56,184 nt of DNA from NCBI GenBank assembly GCA_018260315.1, contig JAGLBJ010000003.1, forward strand, positions 1 to 56,184. The letters run 5' to 3'. The DNA is from Moraxellaceae bacterium (GTDB taxonomy: Bacteria; Pseudomonadota; Gammaproteobacteria; Pseudomonadales; Moraxellaceae). Below the pieces are notes generated by a model. That model was not told where the DNA came from and did not search any database. It saw only the letters and a list, made by a program, of their open reading frames with translations. The stretch's first letter is position 1; the number at the start of each line of letters is the position of its first letter. Made by a program: the position numbers and the translations under genes. Of this stretch, positions 18,703-27,196 are shown piece by piece.

Positions 18703-20679
18703 ATGGAAAATTGGCTAACTGCACAACAAATGGCCGATATGAACCTGATTAGTTTACCAAATACGAAGGCTGGTGTCATCTATCGTGCTAAAAAAGAATT
18801 ATGGTTAAACCGAAAACGATTAGGAAAAGGCGGTGGGCTGGAATATAGCGTTGATGGCTTGCCAAAAGATGTGCAGGCCGAAATTAAAGCCAAGGCAATA
18901 CGGTCGTTAATGCCTAAACCTAATACATCGGACCATGCGCTGATGTTAAAAGAGCGCGACCTTAGCGAATTGACCCACGAACAACGTGCTACCGCAGATG
19001 CTCGGCTATTGATGACCTTATTGGTAGCACGGTTTGAAGCGCAAACCGGCGGACGGGCCAAAGCTATTACATTGGTCAGCCAATTAAGCCGTCAAAGGTC
19101 GTTACCTGTAGAAGCAGGAATGGATTACAACGCAGTTTGTGCCAGTGCCATAGCCAAAACCCGTGATAAGCCTGGCGTGGGCATACGCAAGCTGCATGAG
19201 TGGTGCCTACTGGCTGACAAATGCGACAGCGCAGAGGACAGGCTCAAACTTTTGGCACCGCAAAAGCAGGGACAGCCTACGATTATGCCAATACAGATTG
19301 TATGGCTTGCCGATTTTATGTCGATTTACCGCAACACCAACGGCTTAAATGTGTCTGAGGCATATCGGATTTTTGAGCTGTCTTATGCGGCTAAACATGG
19401 CGCAGCAGCCGTACCCCATATTGATGCAGTACATAGGGCACTTAATAAAATGCCACGTTACGTGCGTGAGGCAGGACGCATAACCGGTTCTAAAATGAAA
19501 ACGCTGCTGACGTATGTAAAACGTGACTGGAATACTAGCTGGTTTGTAAATAACGATGTTTGGGTGGGTGATGGTCACAGTCTCAAAATGAAGGTGCAGC
19601 ACCCCGACCATGGACGACCCTTTACGCCTGAATTGACCATCATTATGGATGCGCCAAGCCGTTTTGTAGTGGGCTGGTCGCTTGCGTATTCCGAAAGTAC
19701 CTTTGCGGTGGCGGATGCCTTACGGTTTGGCATGGAAAAACATGGCATACCAGCGATTTATTACAGTGATAACGGTAGCGGACAAACCAATAAAGCATTG
19801 GACACGCCACTCATTGGGATTTTACCCCGTGTGGGGGTTCACCATGAAACGGGCATTCCTGGCAATCCGCAAGGACGCGGCATTATTGAACGGTTTAACA
19901 AAACTGTGCCCAAGTGGATTGCCCAGCAGTTTGAAACGTTTTATGGCGCAGGTGCCGATGCTGAAACAACTCGCAAAACACTGGTGGCCGTAGCCAGTTT
20001 GGCCAAGGCGCAAAGTGAATACAAAGAAACCCTGACGTCTCTGCAAAAAAAGGCCAAAGGTCAATTGCCAACCTGGAAACAGTTGCTGGATGCGGTCGAG
20101 CAAGCCATTGACTACTACAACAATGAGTGGGAACACAGCGTGCTTGGCACTACCCCTGCCGCTTACCGTGAGGCGTTAATGCAGAAAATGCAAGCCGATG
20201 GTGTGGAAATTATTCCCCTAAGTGAGGTTGAAGCAAGGGATATGTTTAGACCCAGTTTTACCCGCAAGGTGCAACGCGGCTGGCTGTCTGTTATCACCCA
20301 TAACTATTGGCACAAGGCCCTTGAACCCCTGGACGGCACCCTGGTCGTTGCTTATGTGGATATTCATGATGCCAGCAGTGTCATTGTGCGCCATCAAGAT
20401 GGTCGCTATATCTGTGATGCAGTACTGGACGGTAATAAACATGCGGCCTTCCCTAAGCCACTGGTGCAGCAAAAACGCGAACAACGTGCCAATACGCGCA
20501 TTAAAAAACTGGAGGACGAAGTAAGCAAGGCAGAAATGGAAAAGCGCCCTGTACTTGAGGAGGCGCAAATGGCAACGTTAAACGAGTTAAATCAGCAGAT
20601 TGCAGGTTCTGATGTAGTTCCTGATGACGAGCTGGCAATGTTTGAATGGCGTGTGAAAACACTTAAGAAGGTTAATTAA
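18703..20679 (+). CDS. MuA-type DDE transposase
   Basis: 658 residues, Mu A length. The N-terminal Mu DNA-binding domain (WLTAQQMADMNLISLPNTKA) is followed by end-binding helices, then the rve-type catalytic core with Asp290 (VGDGH), Asp356 (YSDNGSG) and Glu396 (GRGIIERFNK), and a Mu transposase C-terminal barrel. It joins phage ends to target DNA. The frame and catalytic triad are complete, so this gene could still be functional, although its target-capture partner MuB is broken. A small hairpin (CCGCTA/TAGCGG, 20681-20698) separates it from the next gene. Confidence 0.95.
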   Translation: MENWLTAQQMADMNLISLPNTKAGVIYRAKKELWLNRKRLGKGGGLEYSVDGLPKDVQAEIKAKAIRSLMPKPNTSDHALMLKERDLSELTHEQRATADARLLMTLLVARFEAQTGGRAKAITLVSQLSRQRSLPVEAGMDYNAVCASAIAKTRDKPGVGIRKLHEWCLLADKCDSAEDRLKLLAPQKQGQPTIMPIQIVWLADFMSIYRNTNGLNVSEAYRIFELSYAAKHGAAAVPHIDAVHRALNKMPRYVREAGRITGSKMKTLLTYVKRDWNTSWFVNNDVWVGDGHSLKMKVQHPDHGRPFTPELTIIMDAPSRFVVGWSLAYSESTFAVADALRFGMEKHGIPAIYYSDNGSGQTNKALDTPLIGILPRVGVHHETGIPGNPQGRGIIERFNKTVPKWIAQQFETFYGAGADAETTRKTLVAVASLAKAQSEYKETLTSLQKKAKGQLPTWKQLLDAVEQAIDYYNNEWEHSVLGTTPAAYREALMQKMQADGVEIIPLSEVEARDMFRPSFTRKVQRGWLSVITHNYWHKALEPLDGTLVVAYVDIHDASSVIVRHQDGRYICDAVLDGNKHAAFPKPLVQQKREQRANTRIKKLEDEVSKAEMEKRPVLEEAQMATLNELNQQIAGSDVVPDDELAMFEWRVKTLKKVN

Positions 20680-20714
20680 ACCGCTACGGACATAGCGGCT
20701 TAGGAGCGAAAACA

Positions 20715-21320
20715 ATGAGCATTGAAACGCTTAAACAGTATATCGACAGCATGGACATCAGTCAATCCAAAGTAGCAGCCCTGATTGGGGTATCGCCTGC
20801 GGTAGTGAGCCAGTACCTAAAAGGTGAATACAAGGGCGATGTAGCGGGTATTGATAAAAAGGTCGCCGAAATGCTGGAACGGCAAAATGACAAGGCCCGT
20901 GACGTTAAAACGGATTTTGTCGAAACCCCTACCGCCAAGGATATTTTTGACGTGTGTTCGATGGCACACGTTATGGCCGATATCAATCTGATTATTGGTG
21001 AGGCAGGTTTGGGTAAAACTGTAACCCTTAAACAGTATGCCAAAAAAAAAGTGACGTGGCTCAATAATCCCTTGGCATCCAATCACCGCCCACAAGCTGA
21101 CGGACTGGGCCATGCCGTAGACCTGGTACCTTCGCCCATTGACTGGAATGATCCTAAAAAATTTGATGCCATTGCGCATGCCATGTTTACTGCCGAACAA
21201 CAACTTAAAGCCGAGGGCGCTATTTCTGCCGATACGCACCTGCGTTGGGGCGCCGACTGGGACAGTGATGGACACCCACGCGAACGGGGCGAAACGGATA
21301 GCCCGCATTTTGAAATTTAA
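20715..21320 (+). CDS. Deletion fusion: MuB N-terminal part joined to C-terminal part of M15 endolysin
   Basis: 201 residues made of two unrelated pieces. Residues 1-~110 match MuB-type transposition ATPase: an N-terminal HTH (ISQSKVAALIGVSPAVVSQY) and Walker A GEAGLGKT (95-102). From ~113 on, the sequence is the end of a phage M15 peptidase (endolysin): SNH, GHAVDLVP and SPHFEI supply His124, Asp136 and His198, the family's zinc ligands. The junction lies at an A9 run around 21043-21051. Missing are Walker B and the rest of MuB, the whole Mu early/middle region and the N-terminal part of the endolysin. The frame survived the join. Holin follows at 10 bp, which is where an endolysin would sit. 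Confidence 0.85.
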   Translation: MSIETLKQYIDSMDISQSKVAALIGVSPAVVSQYLKGEYKGDVAGIDKKVAEMLERQNDKARDVKTDFVETPTAKDIFDVCSMAHVMADINLIIGEAGLGKTVTLKQYAKKKVTWLNNPLASNHRPQADGLGHAVDLVPSPIDWNDPKKFDAIAHAMFTAEQQLKAEGAISADTHLRWGADWDSDGHPRERGETDSPHFEI

Positions 21321-21330
21321 AGGGGCTGCC

Positions 21331-21582
21331 ATGAAGTTAAGTCTGGTTAAAAACTGGAAAAAAGGCTGGAAGTGGTTTAGTACATGGGCCTTTGCGCTGA
21401 TTGTATTTTTCGCGACCACACCCCTGCCACCAGAAGTACTTAACCTGATACCGCACTATTTGCAAAAACATTTTATTGCCATAGTGGCGATGTGTGGATT
21501 GATACTGCGGTTTGTAGGTCAAAGCAAAGACAGTAGTCATGACGCTGGACAAAGCGACCCTTACAAGAATAACAAAGGATAA
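21331..21582 (+). CDS. Putative holin
   Basis: 83 residues, two hydrophobic segments (WAFALIVFFATTPLPPEVLNLI and HFIAIVAMCGLILRFVG) and a polar C-terminal tail. It resembles small phage holin-like proteins with a LPPEV...VP-type loop. ATG 21331 follows AAAGGGGC. It lies directly after the endolysin remnant, where Mu-like phages keep their lysis genes. Confidence 0.7.
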   Translation: MKLSLVKNWKKGWKWFSTWAFALIVFFATTPLPPEVLNLIPHYLQKHFIAIVAMCGLILRFVGQSKDSSHDAGQSDPYKNNKG

Positions 21583-21587
21583 CGGGG

Positions 21588-21791
21588 ATGAGTGACATTG
21601 TAGATTGCGCAGCCCTTGAGACCGAAGCATGGCTGGCCCAAAACATTGGCGCAGTGACATGCGGTCAGCCTCCAAATCCCGTAAAACATTGTATTGATTG
21701 CGGCGGCCCAATTGGGCTGGTGCGCAAACGGGTGGTACCCCATGCAGTGCGCTATGTGGCGTGCCAAGCGGTTTTGGAGAGTAAGCAGTGA
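21588..21791 (+). CDS. TraR/DksA-type zinc finger protein
   Basis: 67 residues with the DksA/TraR C4-like finger reduced to HCIDCGGPIG ... RYVACQAVLES. An upstream helix (ALETEAWLAQNIGAV) is usual for phage TraR proteins, which may modulate RNA polymerase. It sits between holin and a membrane coiled-coil protein and overlaps the next gene by 4 bp (ATGA-type coupling). Confidence 0.8.
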   Translation: MSDIVDCAALETEAWLAQNIGAVTCGQPPNPVKHCIDCGGPIGLVRKRVVPHAVRYVACQAVLESKQ

Positions 21792-22081
21792 ATTTAGATG
21801 CTATCGGTATGTTGCTCATTACAGCCGTGGTTGGATTTATTACCACGATATTTTGGCGCTGGGTATCTACCGTGAGTGACACAAGCAAAGACAACAGCAA
21901 AAAACTTGAAGACGTTAAAAGTGAAATGGGTCTGTTTAAGCTTCATGTAAGTGAAAATTATCAAAGTAAAACTGAAGCACACAAGGATATGACCCTGATT
22001 ATGGAAACACTCAAGGAAATTAAAGGTGATGTCAAAGAAATTGGCAACAAACTGGATAAAAAAGCTGATAAACCCTCATAA
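21788..22081 (+). CDS. Membrane-anchored coiled-coil phage protein
   Basis: 97 residues. One N-terminal membrane helix (MLLITAVVGFITTIFWRWVS), then a long charged helix predicted as coiled coil (residues 30-92). Small proteins of this shape (DUF2730- or XhlA-like) occur between lysis and packaging genes in Mu-like phages; a spanin or lysis-accessory role is possible but unproven. Confidence 0.6.
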   Translation: MNLDAIGMLLITAVVGFITTIFWRWVSTVSDTSKDNSKKLEDVKSEMGLFKLHVSENYQSKTEAHKDMTLIMETLKEIKGDVKEIGNKLDKKADKPS

Positions 22082-22101
22082 CCCTTAAGGACACAAAAAA
22101 C

Positions 22102-22599
22102 ATGGCGCATGCAAAAGGCAAGAGGAATGAAGTACGCAAGCGCTATGTGTTTGACGGCATGGGTCTTGCGACCTGTGCAACAGCGGCGGGTATTAGCTAT
22201 GCTACGGCCCAGCGATGGAAAAAGGATGCCAGGGAAAATGGCGACGACTGGGACAGGGTAAAAGCTGCACATACGATGGCGGGCAGCGACCTTGAAGATA
22301 TCGGCCGCCAGATTTTGACCGATTTCGTAGTGCAGTTTAAGGCCAGCATGGATTTAATACATGATGAAAACCTGCCCGCTACCAAACGAGTGCAACTACT
22401 GACCAGTCTATCTGACAGCTATAACAAAGCCATCGCCGCCAATAAGAAAATCATGCCCAAAACCAGTAAGCTTGCCGTGGCGTTTGAAGTAATAGAGAAG
22501 TTTAAAGATTATGTCATGCAACATGCCCCTGACGTTGCCCCAAAATTTGCCGAGTTGCTATTGCCATTTGGTGAGCAGATGGAAAAGGAATTGAAATAG
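22102..22599 (+). CDS. DUF1804 protein, likely small terminase subunit
   Basis: 165 residues. N-terminal HTH-like region (GMGLATCATAAGISYATAQRW), then KKDARENGDDWDRVKAAHTMAG, a signature of the DUF1804 family, and a helical C-terminal part. In Mu-like phages it precedes the large terminase and is taken as the DNA-recognition subunit. The stop is directly followed by the GTG of the large terminase. Confidence 0.85.
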   Translation: MAHAKGKRNEVRKRYVFDGMGLATCATAAGISYATAQRWKKDARENGDDWDRVKAAHTMAGSDLEDIGRQILTDFVVQFKASMDLIHDENLPATKRVQLLTSLSDSYNKAIAANKKIMPKTSKLAVAFEVIEKFKDYVMQHAPDVAPKFAELLLPFGEQMEKELK

Positions 22600-23766
22600 G
22601 TGAAATCCAAAGAGTTTTTAAACAGCCTTACTCAGCTAGCGGACAGCTTACGCCAAACTATCGAAGCCTCGTTTAGTGGTTGGGATGATAGTCCTGAAGC
22701 AATCAAAGAACGAGTGGCAAAGGTCAATGACCCTATCACAGGCTTTGAATACTTTGTCAAAACCTACTTTCCGCACTATTTACGCCATGATTCTCAGTCA
22801 CAGCTACATGAGTATTTATTTGTCGAACTGCCAAGAATACTATCTGAGCCTGAGAGTCAAAATGAGGCGTTGGCAGCCCCTCGTGGTGAGGCCAAATCAA
22901 CCATTGTCACCCGTCTGTTTCCCTTATATTGTGTGGCAAGGATTTTAAAAAAATATATCGTAATTTTCAGCGATACCAGTGACCAAGCAGCAGAATTTCT
23001 ATTGGCTATCAAGATGGAACTTGAAGCCAATGCCCGTTTAAAAAGCGACTTTCCTGATGCCTTTGGTGTAGGCAGTACTTGGCAAGTGGAAAAAATCGTA
23101 ACCCGTAATGGTATCCGTATCAAAGCGATGGGTGCAGGAAAATCAACCCGTGGTCTAGTGTATGGTGCACACCGTCCTGACCTTGTTGTCCTTGATGATT
23201 TGGAAAATGACGAGAATGTCGAAAACCCAAAACAACGTGAAAAACTGGAAAAATGGATTAAGCGAGCTGTACTAAAGCTAGGTGTGGTGGGCGAAAAGCT
23301 AGACGTGTTATATATCGGTACGATACTGCACTATGACAGCGTGCTAAATCGAATTTTGAAAAATAAAGGCTGGAAAACCCGAAAGTTTCAAGCCTTGATT
23401 CAATATCCGCACAATATGACATTATGGGATGAATGGGAAACGATATTTGAGAATGATAGTTCAGAGGAAGCCCTGGCTTTTTATCAGAAAAATAAAAAAG
23501 CGATGGATAAAGGGGCAGTAGTAAGCTGGAAAGCTCGTCCATTGTATGCCCTTATGGTGATTCGTGTGCGAGATGGACACGATAATTTTGACTCTGAGTT
23601 ACAAAATGATCCATCGGCAGGTGAAGATGCACCCTTTAACAATGCCATTCAGTATTGGCATGAATTGCCATCAGACATCATTTTAACATTAGCGGTATTT
23701 TTTTATGTCTATCAAAAATTGGTATTGCGTAACATTATCGTATTACGCCCCCTAAGGAGCTCATGA
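22600..23766 (+). CDS. Large terminase, ATPase half only (nuclease domain lost)
   Basis: 388 residues from GTG 22600. The ATPase motor is complete: Walker A-like APRGEAKST (93-101), Walker B VVLDDLEND (196-204) and coupling motif YIGTI. After about residue 355 (AIQYWHELPSD) the sequence leaves the family. Instead of the RNase H-like nuclease (acidic, DPSLG-like start) there are ~30 unrelated residues, partly from A/T-rich sequence (FFYVYQKLVLRN), and a stop. Complete relatives are about 520-560 residues. The 64 bp before the portal gene is non-coding debris. A terminase without its nuclease could not cut phage DNA, so packaging should fail. Confidence 0.85.
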   Translation: MKSKEFLNSLTQLADSLRQTIEASFSGWDDSPEAIKERVAKVNDPITGFEYFVKTYFPHYLRHDSQSQLHEYLFVELPRILSEPESQNEALAAPRGEAKSTIVTRLFPLYCVARILKKYIVIFSDTSDQAAEFLLAIKMELEANARLKSDFPDAFGVGSTWQVEKIVTRNGIRIKAMGAGKSTRGLVYGAHRPDLVVLDDLENDENVENPKQREKLEKWIKRAVLKLGVVGEKLDVLYIGTILHYDSVLNRILKNKGWKTRKFQALIQYPHNMTLWDEWETIFENDSSEEALAFYQKNKKAMDKGAVVSWKARPLYALMVIRVRDGHDNFDSELQNDPSAGEDAPFNNAIQYWHELPSDIILTLAVFFYVYQKLVLRNIIVLRPLRSS

Positions 23767-23830
23767 GTACTAGGACTATGAAAAACCGACACATTAGACT
23801 TTGACACTACCCAAACATTAAGGTTATATC

Positions 23831-25315
23831 ATGGCATGGTCAAAAAAGAATAAGCAAGCAATTTCAAAGCCCAGCGACTTGGCTATGGCCTTCACTACAG
23901 GGATGGATAACGCCGAAGCAGTATCGACTGACCAACTGATAGCCGAAACGGGCAAAAGTCGCCAGCAGATTTTAGACATTGTAATGGCAGACGATGAAGT
24001 CCTGTCATGCTTAGATGATATTGACGGGGCAATCAAAAAGGAAAAATGGCGGATTTATGCCCCCAATGCCGAGCTTGACGAGGCCTTAATTAACCAGTTT
24101 TATGCAATCGTACGTGACATTTTACCCGAACTGATTGCGGTTGCAATATTAGCCAAGCTCAACGGGTATGCAGTGGCAGAATATACGTTTGACCAGACCA
24201 CTGACGGCCTTTGCTTCATCAACAGCGTGCTCAATAAAGATGGTGAGCTGGACAAATATACACCCAAGCGCGATGGTTCGGTGACGATTGATAACAACGG
24301 TCAGGCCGAAGTCATCAATCAGGTTGTAAAATTCTGCGTCCTCAAAAGCAAGGCAGTACCCGCACGACCCTATGGTGAAATGACCATTATTCGGGCCTAT
24401 CCTGCGGTGGCTATGCGCCGTAAGGAATGGGCCTATGCAGGTCAGTTTATCATGCGCTATGCCCAGCCCTATGTGATTGGTAAACAGGGCGGTTTTGGAG
24501 TAACCCTTGAAAATTTTACCAGTAAGATTTCTAGTTTTATTTCGGGTGGGGCCATTGGCGTGGGCAAGGATGACGATATTACATTGCATCAGCTTAGCGG
24601 CAATGGGGACGCATTTGACGTACTTGAACGCATGGCCAACAGTCGTATTCAAAAATTATTGTTGGGTCGCGTAAAAACCAGTGAGTTAAGCAGTGGCAGC
24701 CGGTCGGCCCAGGAAACTGACGATGCAGCACGCGTAGGCCGCATCAGTAGTTATTTAACCCTGGTCACCAAGGGCGTACAGCATGCTATTAACGCCATGC
24801 TGCTGGTCAACCAGTACTATGGCCTGCGTATTAATGCACCACAGGGCATTATATTTGAATTTGAAAGTCAGGCCAAACTGGACGCTACACTGGCAACCAC
24901 GGCCAAGACTTATTCTGAAATTGCGGGGTTTGAATTTACGGACGATTTCTTTTTAAATGTGGTTGGCTTTGAAGCCAGTCACTTTAAATTTACCCCTAAA
25001 AATGCTTCAACCTCTGACACAAAACTGGGATTAAACGGGCCTTATCATTTGGCTAAACCTCCTCAAAACGCTGTAACTTCACCTGACCCTACTTTCGACC
25101 ACACGCCTGACTTGCAAAAAATAGCCAAAGCCAAAATGGATGTGATTTTATCGCTGCTCAGTGACAGTGAGAATTTTAAGGATTTTAACCGAGCGCTAGA
25201 GGATTTAACCTTGCCAGATGGCGGCATGGTGGGTGATTTAGCCACGCAAACCAGCAAGGCTTATGTAAAAGGCCTGGACGGGGTAAAAAACGCAGATGGG
25301 GAGAATAACCTGTAA
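23831..25315 (+). CDS. Portal protein (DUF935, Mu gp29-like)
   Basis: 494 residues. DUF935 family features: ADDEVLSCLDDIDGAIKKEKWRI near residue 60, FCVLKSKAVPARPYGE, a central domain with QFIMRYAQPYVIGK, and an acidic C-terminal end. Normal length for Mu-like portals. ATG 23831 lies after AAGG. It overlaps the MuF gene by one base (TAATG), as usual. Confidence 0.92.
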   Translation: MAWSKKNKQAISKPSDLAMAFTTGMDNAEAVSTDQLIAETGKSRQQILDIVMADDEVLSCLDDIDGAIKKEKWRIYAPNAELDEALINQFYAIVRDILPELIAVAILAKLNGYAVAEYTFDQTTDGLCFINSVLNKDGELDKYTPKRDGSVTIDNNGQAEVINQVVKFCVLKSKAVPARPYGEMTIIRAYPAVAMRRKEWAYAGQFIMRYAQPYVIGKQGGFGVTLENFTSKISSFISGGAIGVGKDDDITLHQLSGNGDAFDVLERMANSRIQKLLLGRVKTSELSSGSRSAQETDDAARVGRISSYLTLVTKGVQHAINAMLLVNQYYGLRINAPQGIIFEFESQAKLDATLATTAKTYSEIAGFEFTDDFFLNVVGFEASHFKFTPKNASTSDTKLGLNGPYHLAKPPQNAVTSPDPTFDHTPDLQKIAKAKMDVILSLLSDSENFKDFNRALEDLTLPDGGMVGDLATQTSKAYVKGLDGVKNADGENNL

Positions 25316-26622
25316 TGCCACAGTCTGCGACGACCGACAATAATTTTCAGCCCTTACCCAATAAAGAAGCCATCATACATTTTAAAGGCAAAACGCTTTT
25401 AACGTCTGAAGGCTACCTGGATGTGCAGGCCTACGAGCATGCGTTGGCCTTTACCGTTGCGGGCATGATGGATGAAGATTTATTGCAAGATACCCGTGAT
25501 GCCATCGCCTCAGCCATTGAAAGCGGTACCGATTTTAGAACGTTTAAACAGCGCTTAAAGCCCTTTTTAATGAGTAAGGGCTGGCTGGCCGAAACCCTTG
25601 ATGACGGTACCCAAAAACTGGTGGCAGGGTCTGACCGGCGTTTGCGCACTATTTTTCATACGAATTTGCACACGGCTTATGCGGCAGGTCAATGGTCACG
25701 TATTGAACAAACGCAAGAATTTTTGCCCTATTTACAGTATATGGCCAGCATGTCCGAACACCCGCGTTTAAGTCATAAAAAATATTATGGGATTTGTCGT
25801 CCTGTAAGTGACCCCATTTGGTCAAGTATCATGCCGCCCAATGGTTACGGCTGTAAATGCTGGGTAAAACAACTGACCAAACGTCAGGCTGAACAGGTCG
25901 GTGTATCTGACCCTAAACCGCTAGAAACTGAAGATTATATTAATCCCAAAACAGGCGAAAAAACACAAGTCCCTATCGGGATTGAGCCAAGTTTTAACCA
26001 TAACTTTGACCGTTTAACAGCGTTGCTTAAATTGGCAAAGGATAAACATGGTGAAATGTTCGCTGATAAACTGGGGATTGATGTTACGATTGAACAATTA
26101 AATATTTTGGATTTACCTATGGTTAAAAAAGTTGAATCGGATGGTAGGCGTAATGAAATTGCATTGACCGATGAGCAAATGAACCAAGTTGAGGAAACTG
26201 TTACACTATATAACTTACCTGAAATTGATATACGGTTTACTGAAAGTAACAATACAGGCTATAAAGCCTTATTTGGTAATGAAATTTTGTATATTGGGAC
26301 AGATGTTTATCCAAGTCTGGAACCTACAGCAAAATACCCTCAATACCGTGCTAATAATGCCCTATCCATGCAAGCGGCGATTGCTCATGAATTAGCAGGA
26401 CATCGTGATGCAGAAATCATAGGTAAAACGCATACAGATGACTTACTTGAAGAAGTGCAAGCCAGTATTCGTGCCTCAATGTATGGTAAAGGATTAACAA
26501 TGCTTGATAAAATTATGTTGCTAACAGATGCGGTTGAACGGCTACATAACAATGGCTTGAAAGTCGCTGATATTAGGGGTAAACTTTGGTTAGAACCATT
26601 TGAAGGAGTGAGCCATGAATAG
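25315..26622 (+). CDS. MuF head protein with C-terminal HExxH domain, candidate phage-borne toxin
   Basis: 435 residues. Residues ~25-230 are MuF minor head protein: helices, RRLRTIFHTNLHTAYAAGQW (109-127) and PPNGYGCKCWVKQLTKRQ (174-191), ending in the usual GIEPSFNHN block. Where a plain MuF would end, a second part follows (about 255-435) in more A/T-rich DNA. It holds AAIAHELAGHRDAE with HELAGH at 358-363 and EEVQAS at 379-384, i.e. HExxH plus a glutamate 16-17 residues later, a zincin-like layout. MuF proteins of temperate phages are known carriers of variable C-terminal toxin domains. The overlapping small downstream gene fits an immunity protein. Protease activity and toxicity are inference. 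Confidence 0.75.
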   Translation: MPQSATTDNNFQPLPNKEAIIHFKGKTLLTSEGYLDVQAYEHALAFTVAGMMDEDLLQDTRDAIASAIESGTDFRTFKQRLKPFLMSKGWLAETLDDGTQKLVAGSDRRLRTIFHTNLHTAYAAGQWSRIEQTQEFLPYLQYMASMSEHPRLSHKKYYGICRPVSDPIWSSIMPPNGYGCKCWVKQLTKRQAEQVGVSDPKPLETEDYINPKTGEKTQVPIGIEPSFNHNFDRLTALLKLAKDKHGEMFADKLGIDVTIEQLNILDLPMVKKVESDGRRNEIALTDEQMNQVEETVTLYNLPEIDIRFTESNNTGYKALFGNEILYIGTDVYPSLEPTAKYPQYRANNALSMQAAIAHELAGHRDAEIIGKTHTDDLLEEVQASIRASMYGKGLTMLDKIMLLTDAVERLHNNGLKVADIRGKLWLEPFEGVSHE

Positions 26623-26884
26623 GCTTATTATGAAAGTTGGTGATGTCATTAAATCAAAAAATCAAAATCTTTGGGGTATTGTGGGTGCAGAAATTGGGCA
26701 TATTGATACCAAAACCATCAAAAATGTGACTTTAAAAAAAGGGTCAAAATCTAAGATTCTGCCAATTTCCGATGTTCAAACTTCTACCTCTCTGATTGGT
26801 AAACGTAATTTATTTTTGGTTACTTCTATTCCAGTTGAGCTAAATGAAATAGACGGGGCAGAAGTTTTCGCTGAGTTTTTCTAA
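26615..26884 (+). CDS. Small protein, candidate immunity protein for the MuF-linked domain
   Basis: 89 residues, no family recognised. ATG 26615 overlaps the MuF-fusion stop by 8 bp and has GGAG 7 bp upstream; ATG 26630 is an alternative. The sequence looks beta-rich (VGDVIKSKNQNLWGIVG ... KILPISDV ... NLFLVTSIPVEL) and ends acidic. A/T-rich like the 3' part of the previous gene, and ended by a terminator, so the two 3' pieces look like one acquired unit. No equivalent gene belongs at this place in Mu-like phages. An immunity role is inferred from position only. Confidence 0.55.
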   Translation: MNRLIMKVGDVIKSKNQNLWGIVGAEIGHIDTKTIKNVTLKKGSKSKILPISDVQTSTSLIGKRNLFLVTSIPVELNEIDGAEVFAEFF

Positions 26885-26927
26885 TCTGTGAGCTACTGTA
26901 CAACCTAAACTTAGCCTCCAGGTATTC

Positions 26928-26951
26928 AATCACCCCTGCGGTGATTTTTTT
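26928..26951 (+). terminator. Intrinsic terminator after the MuF/immunity unit
   Basis: AATCACC-CCTGC-GGTGATT stem followed by seven T. Such a stop inside the late operon is typical of the end of an inserted cargo gene. Confidence 0.85.
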
Positions 26952-27196
26952 ACGCCTGTTTAAAACACACCGTTTAAAAGGCGTTTAAATTGCCCAGCAC
27001 GCGTTTAAAGATGTTTAAGGGTGCACTTGTATCCCTTCGATATTCAATACGCTTAAACGACTATTTATGCGTTGCCATAAAAGCAGCATAAATCACTTAA
27101 AAAAAGCAGAAAAACCCTGACCACTGAACTCTATCAACTCACTACGGCGCACAAACGCTGGCAAACTACGGTTAAATCAGCAATAGATTAATCAAT
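26952..27196. other. Non-coding A/T-rich stretch before the protease gene
   Basis: 245 bp without a credible gene, with several short repeats of GTTTAAA/CGTTTAAA. It ends with the 20-bp sequence that recurs after the other two cargo genes (27123-27142). I see no clear ribosome site before the next ATG. Confidence 0.5.
27123..27142 (+). repeat. Cargo-boundary repeat, copy 1
   Basis: ACTGAACTCTATCAACTCAC. It matches copies at 33206 and 40645 at about 16 of 20 positions; each lies downstream of a cargo gene and upstream of a structural gene. Confidence 0.45.

Noticed and set aside
20681-20698. Hairpin between transposase A and the MuB fragment as a terminator
   Set aside because: Six-base stem without a T-run; at most a processing or pausing site.
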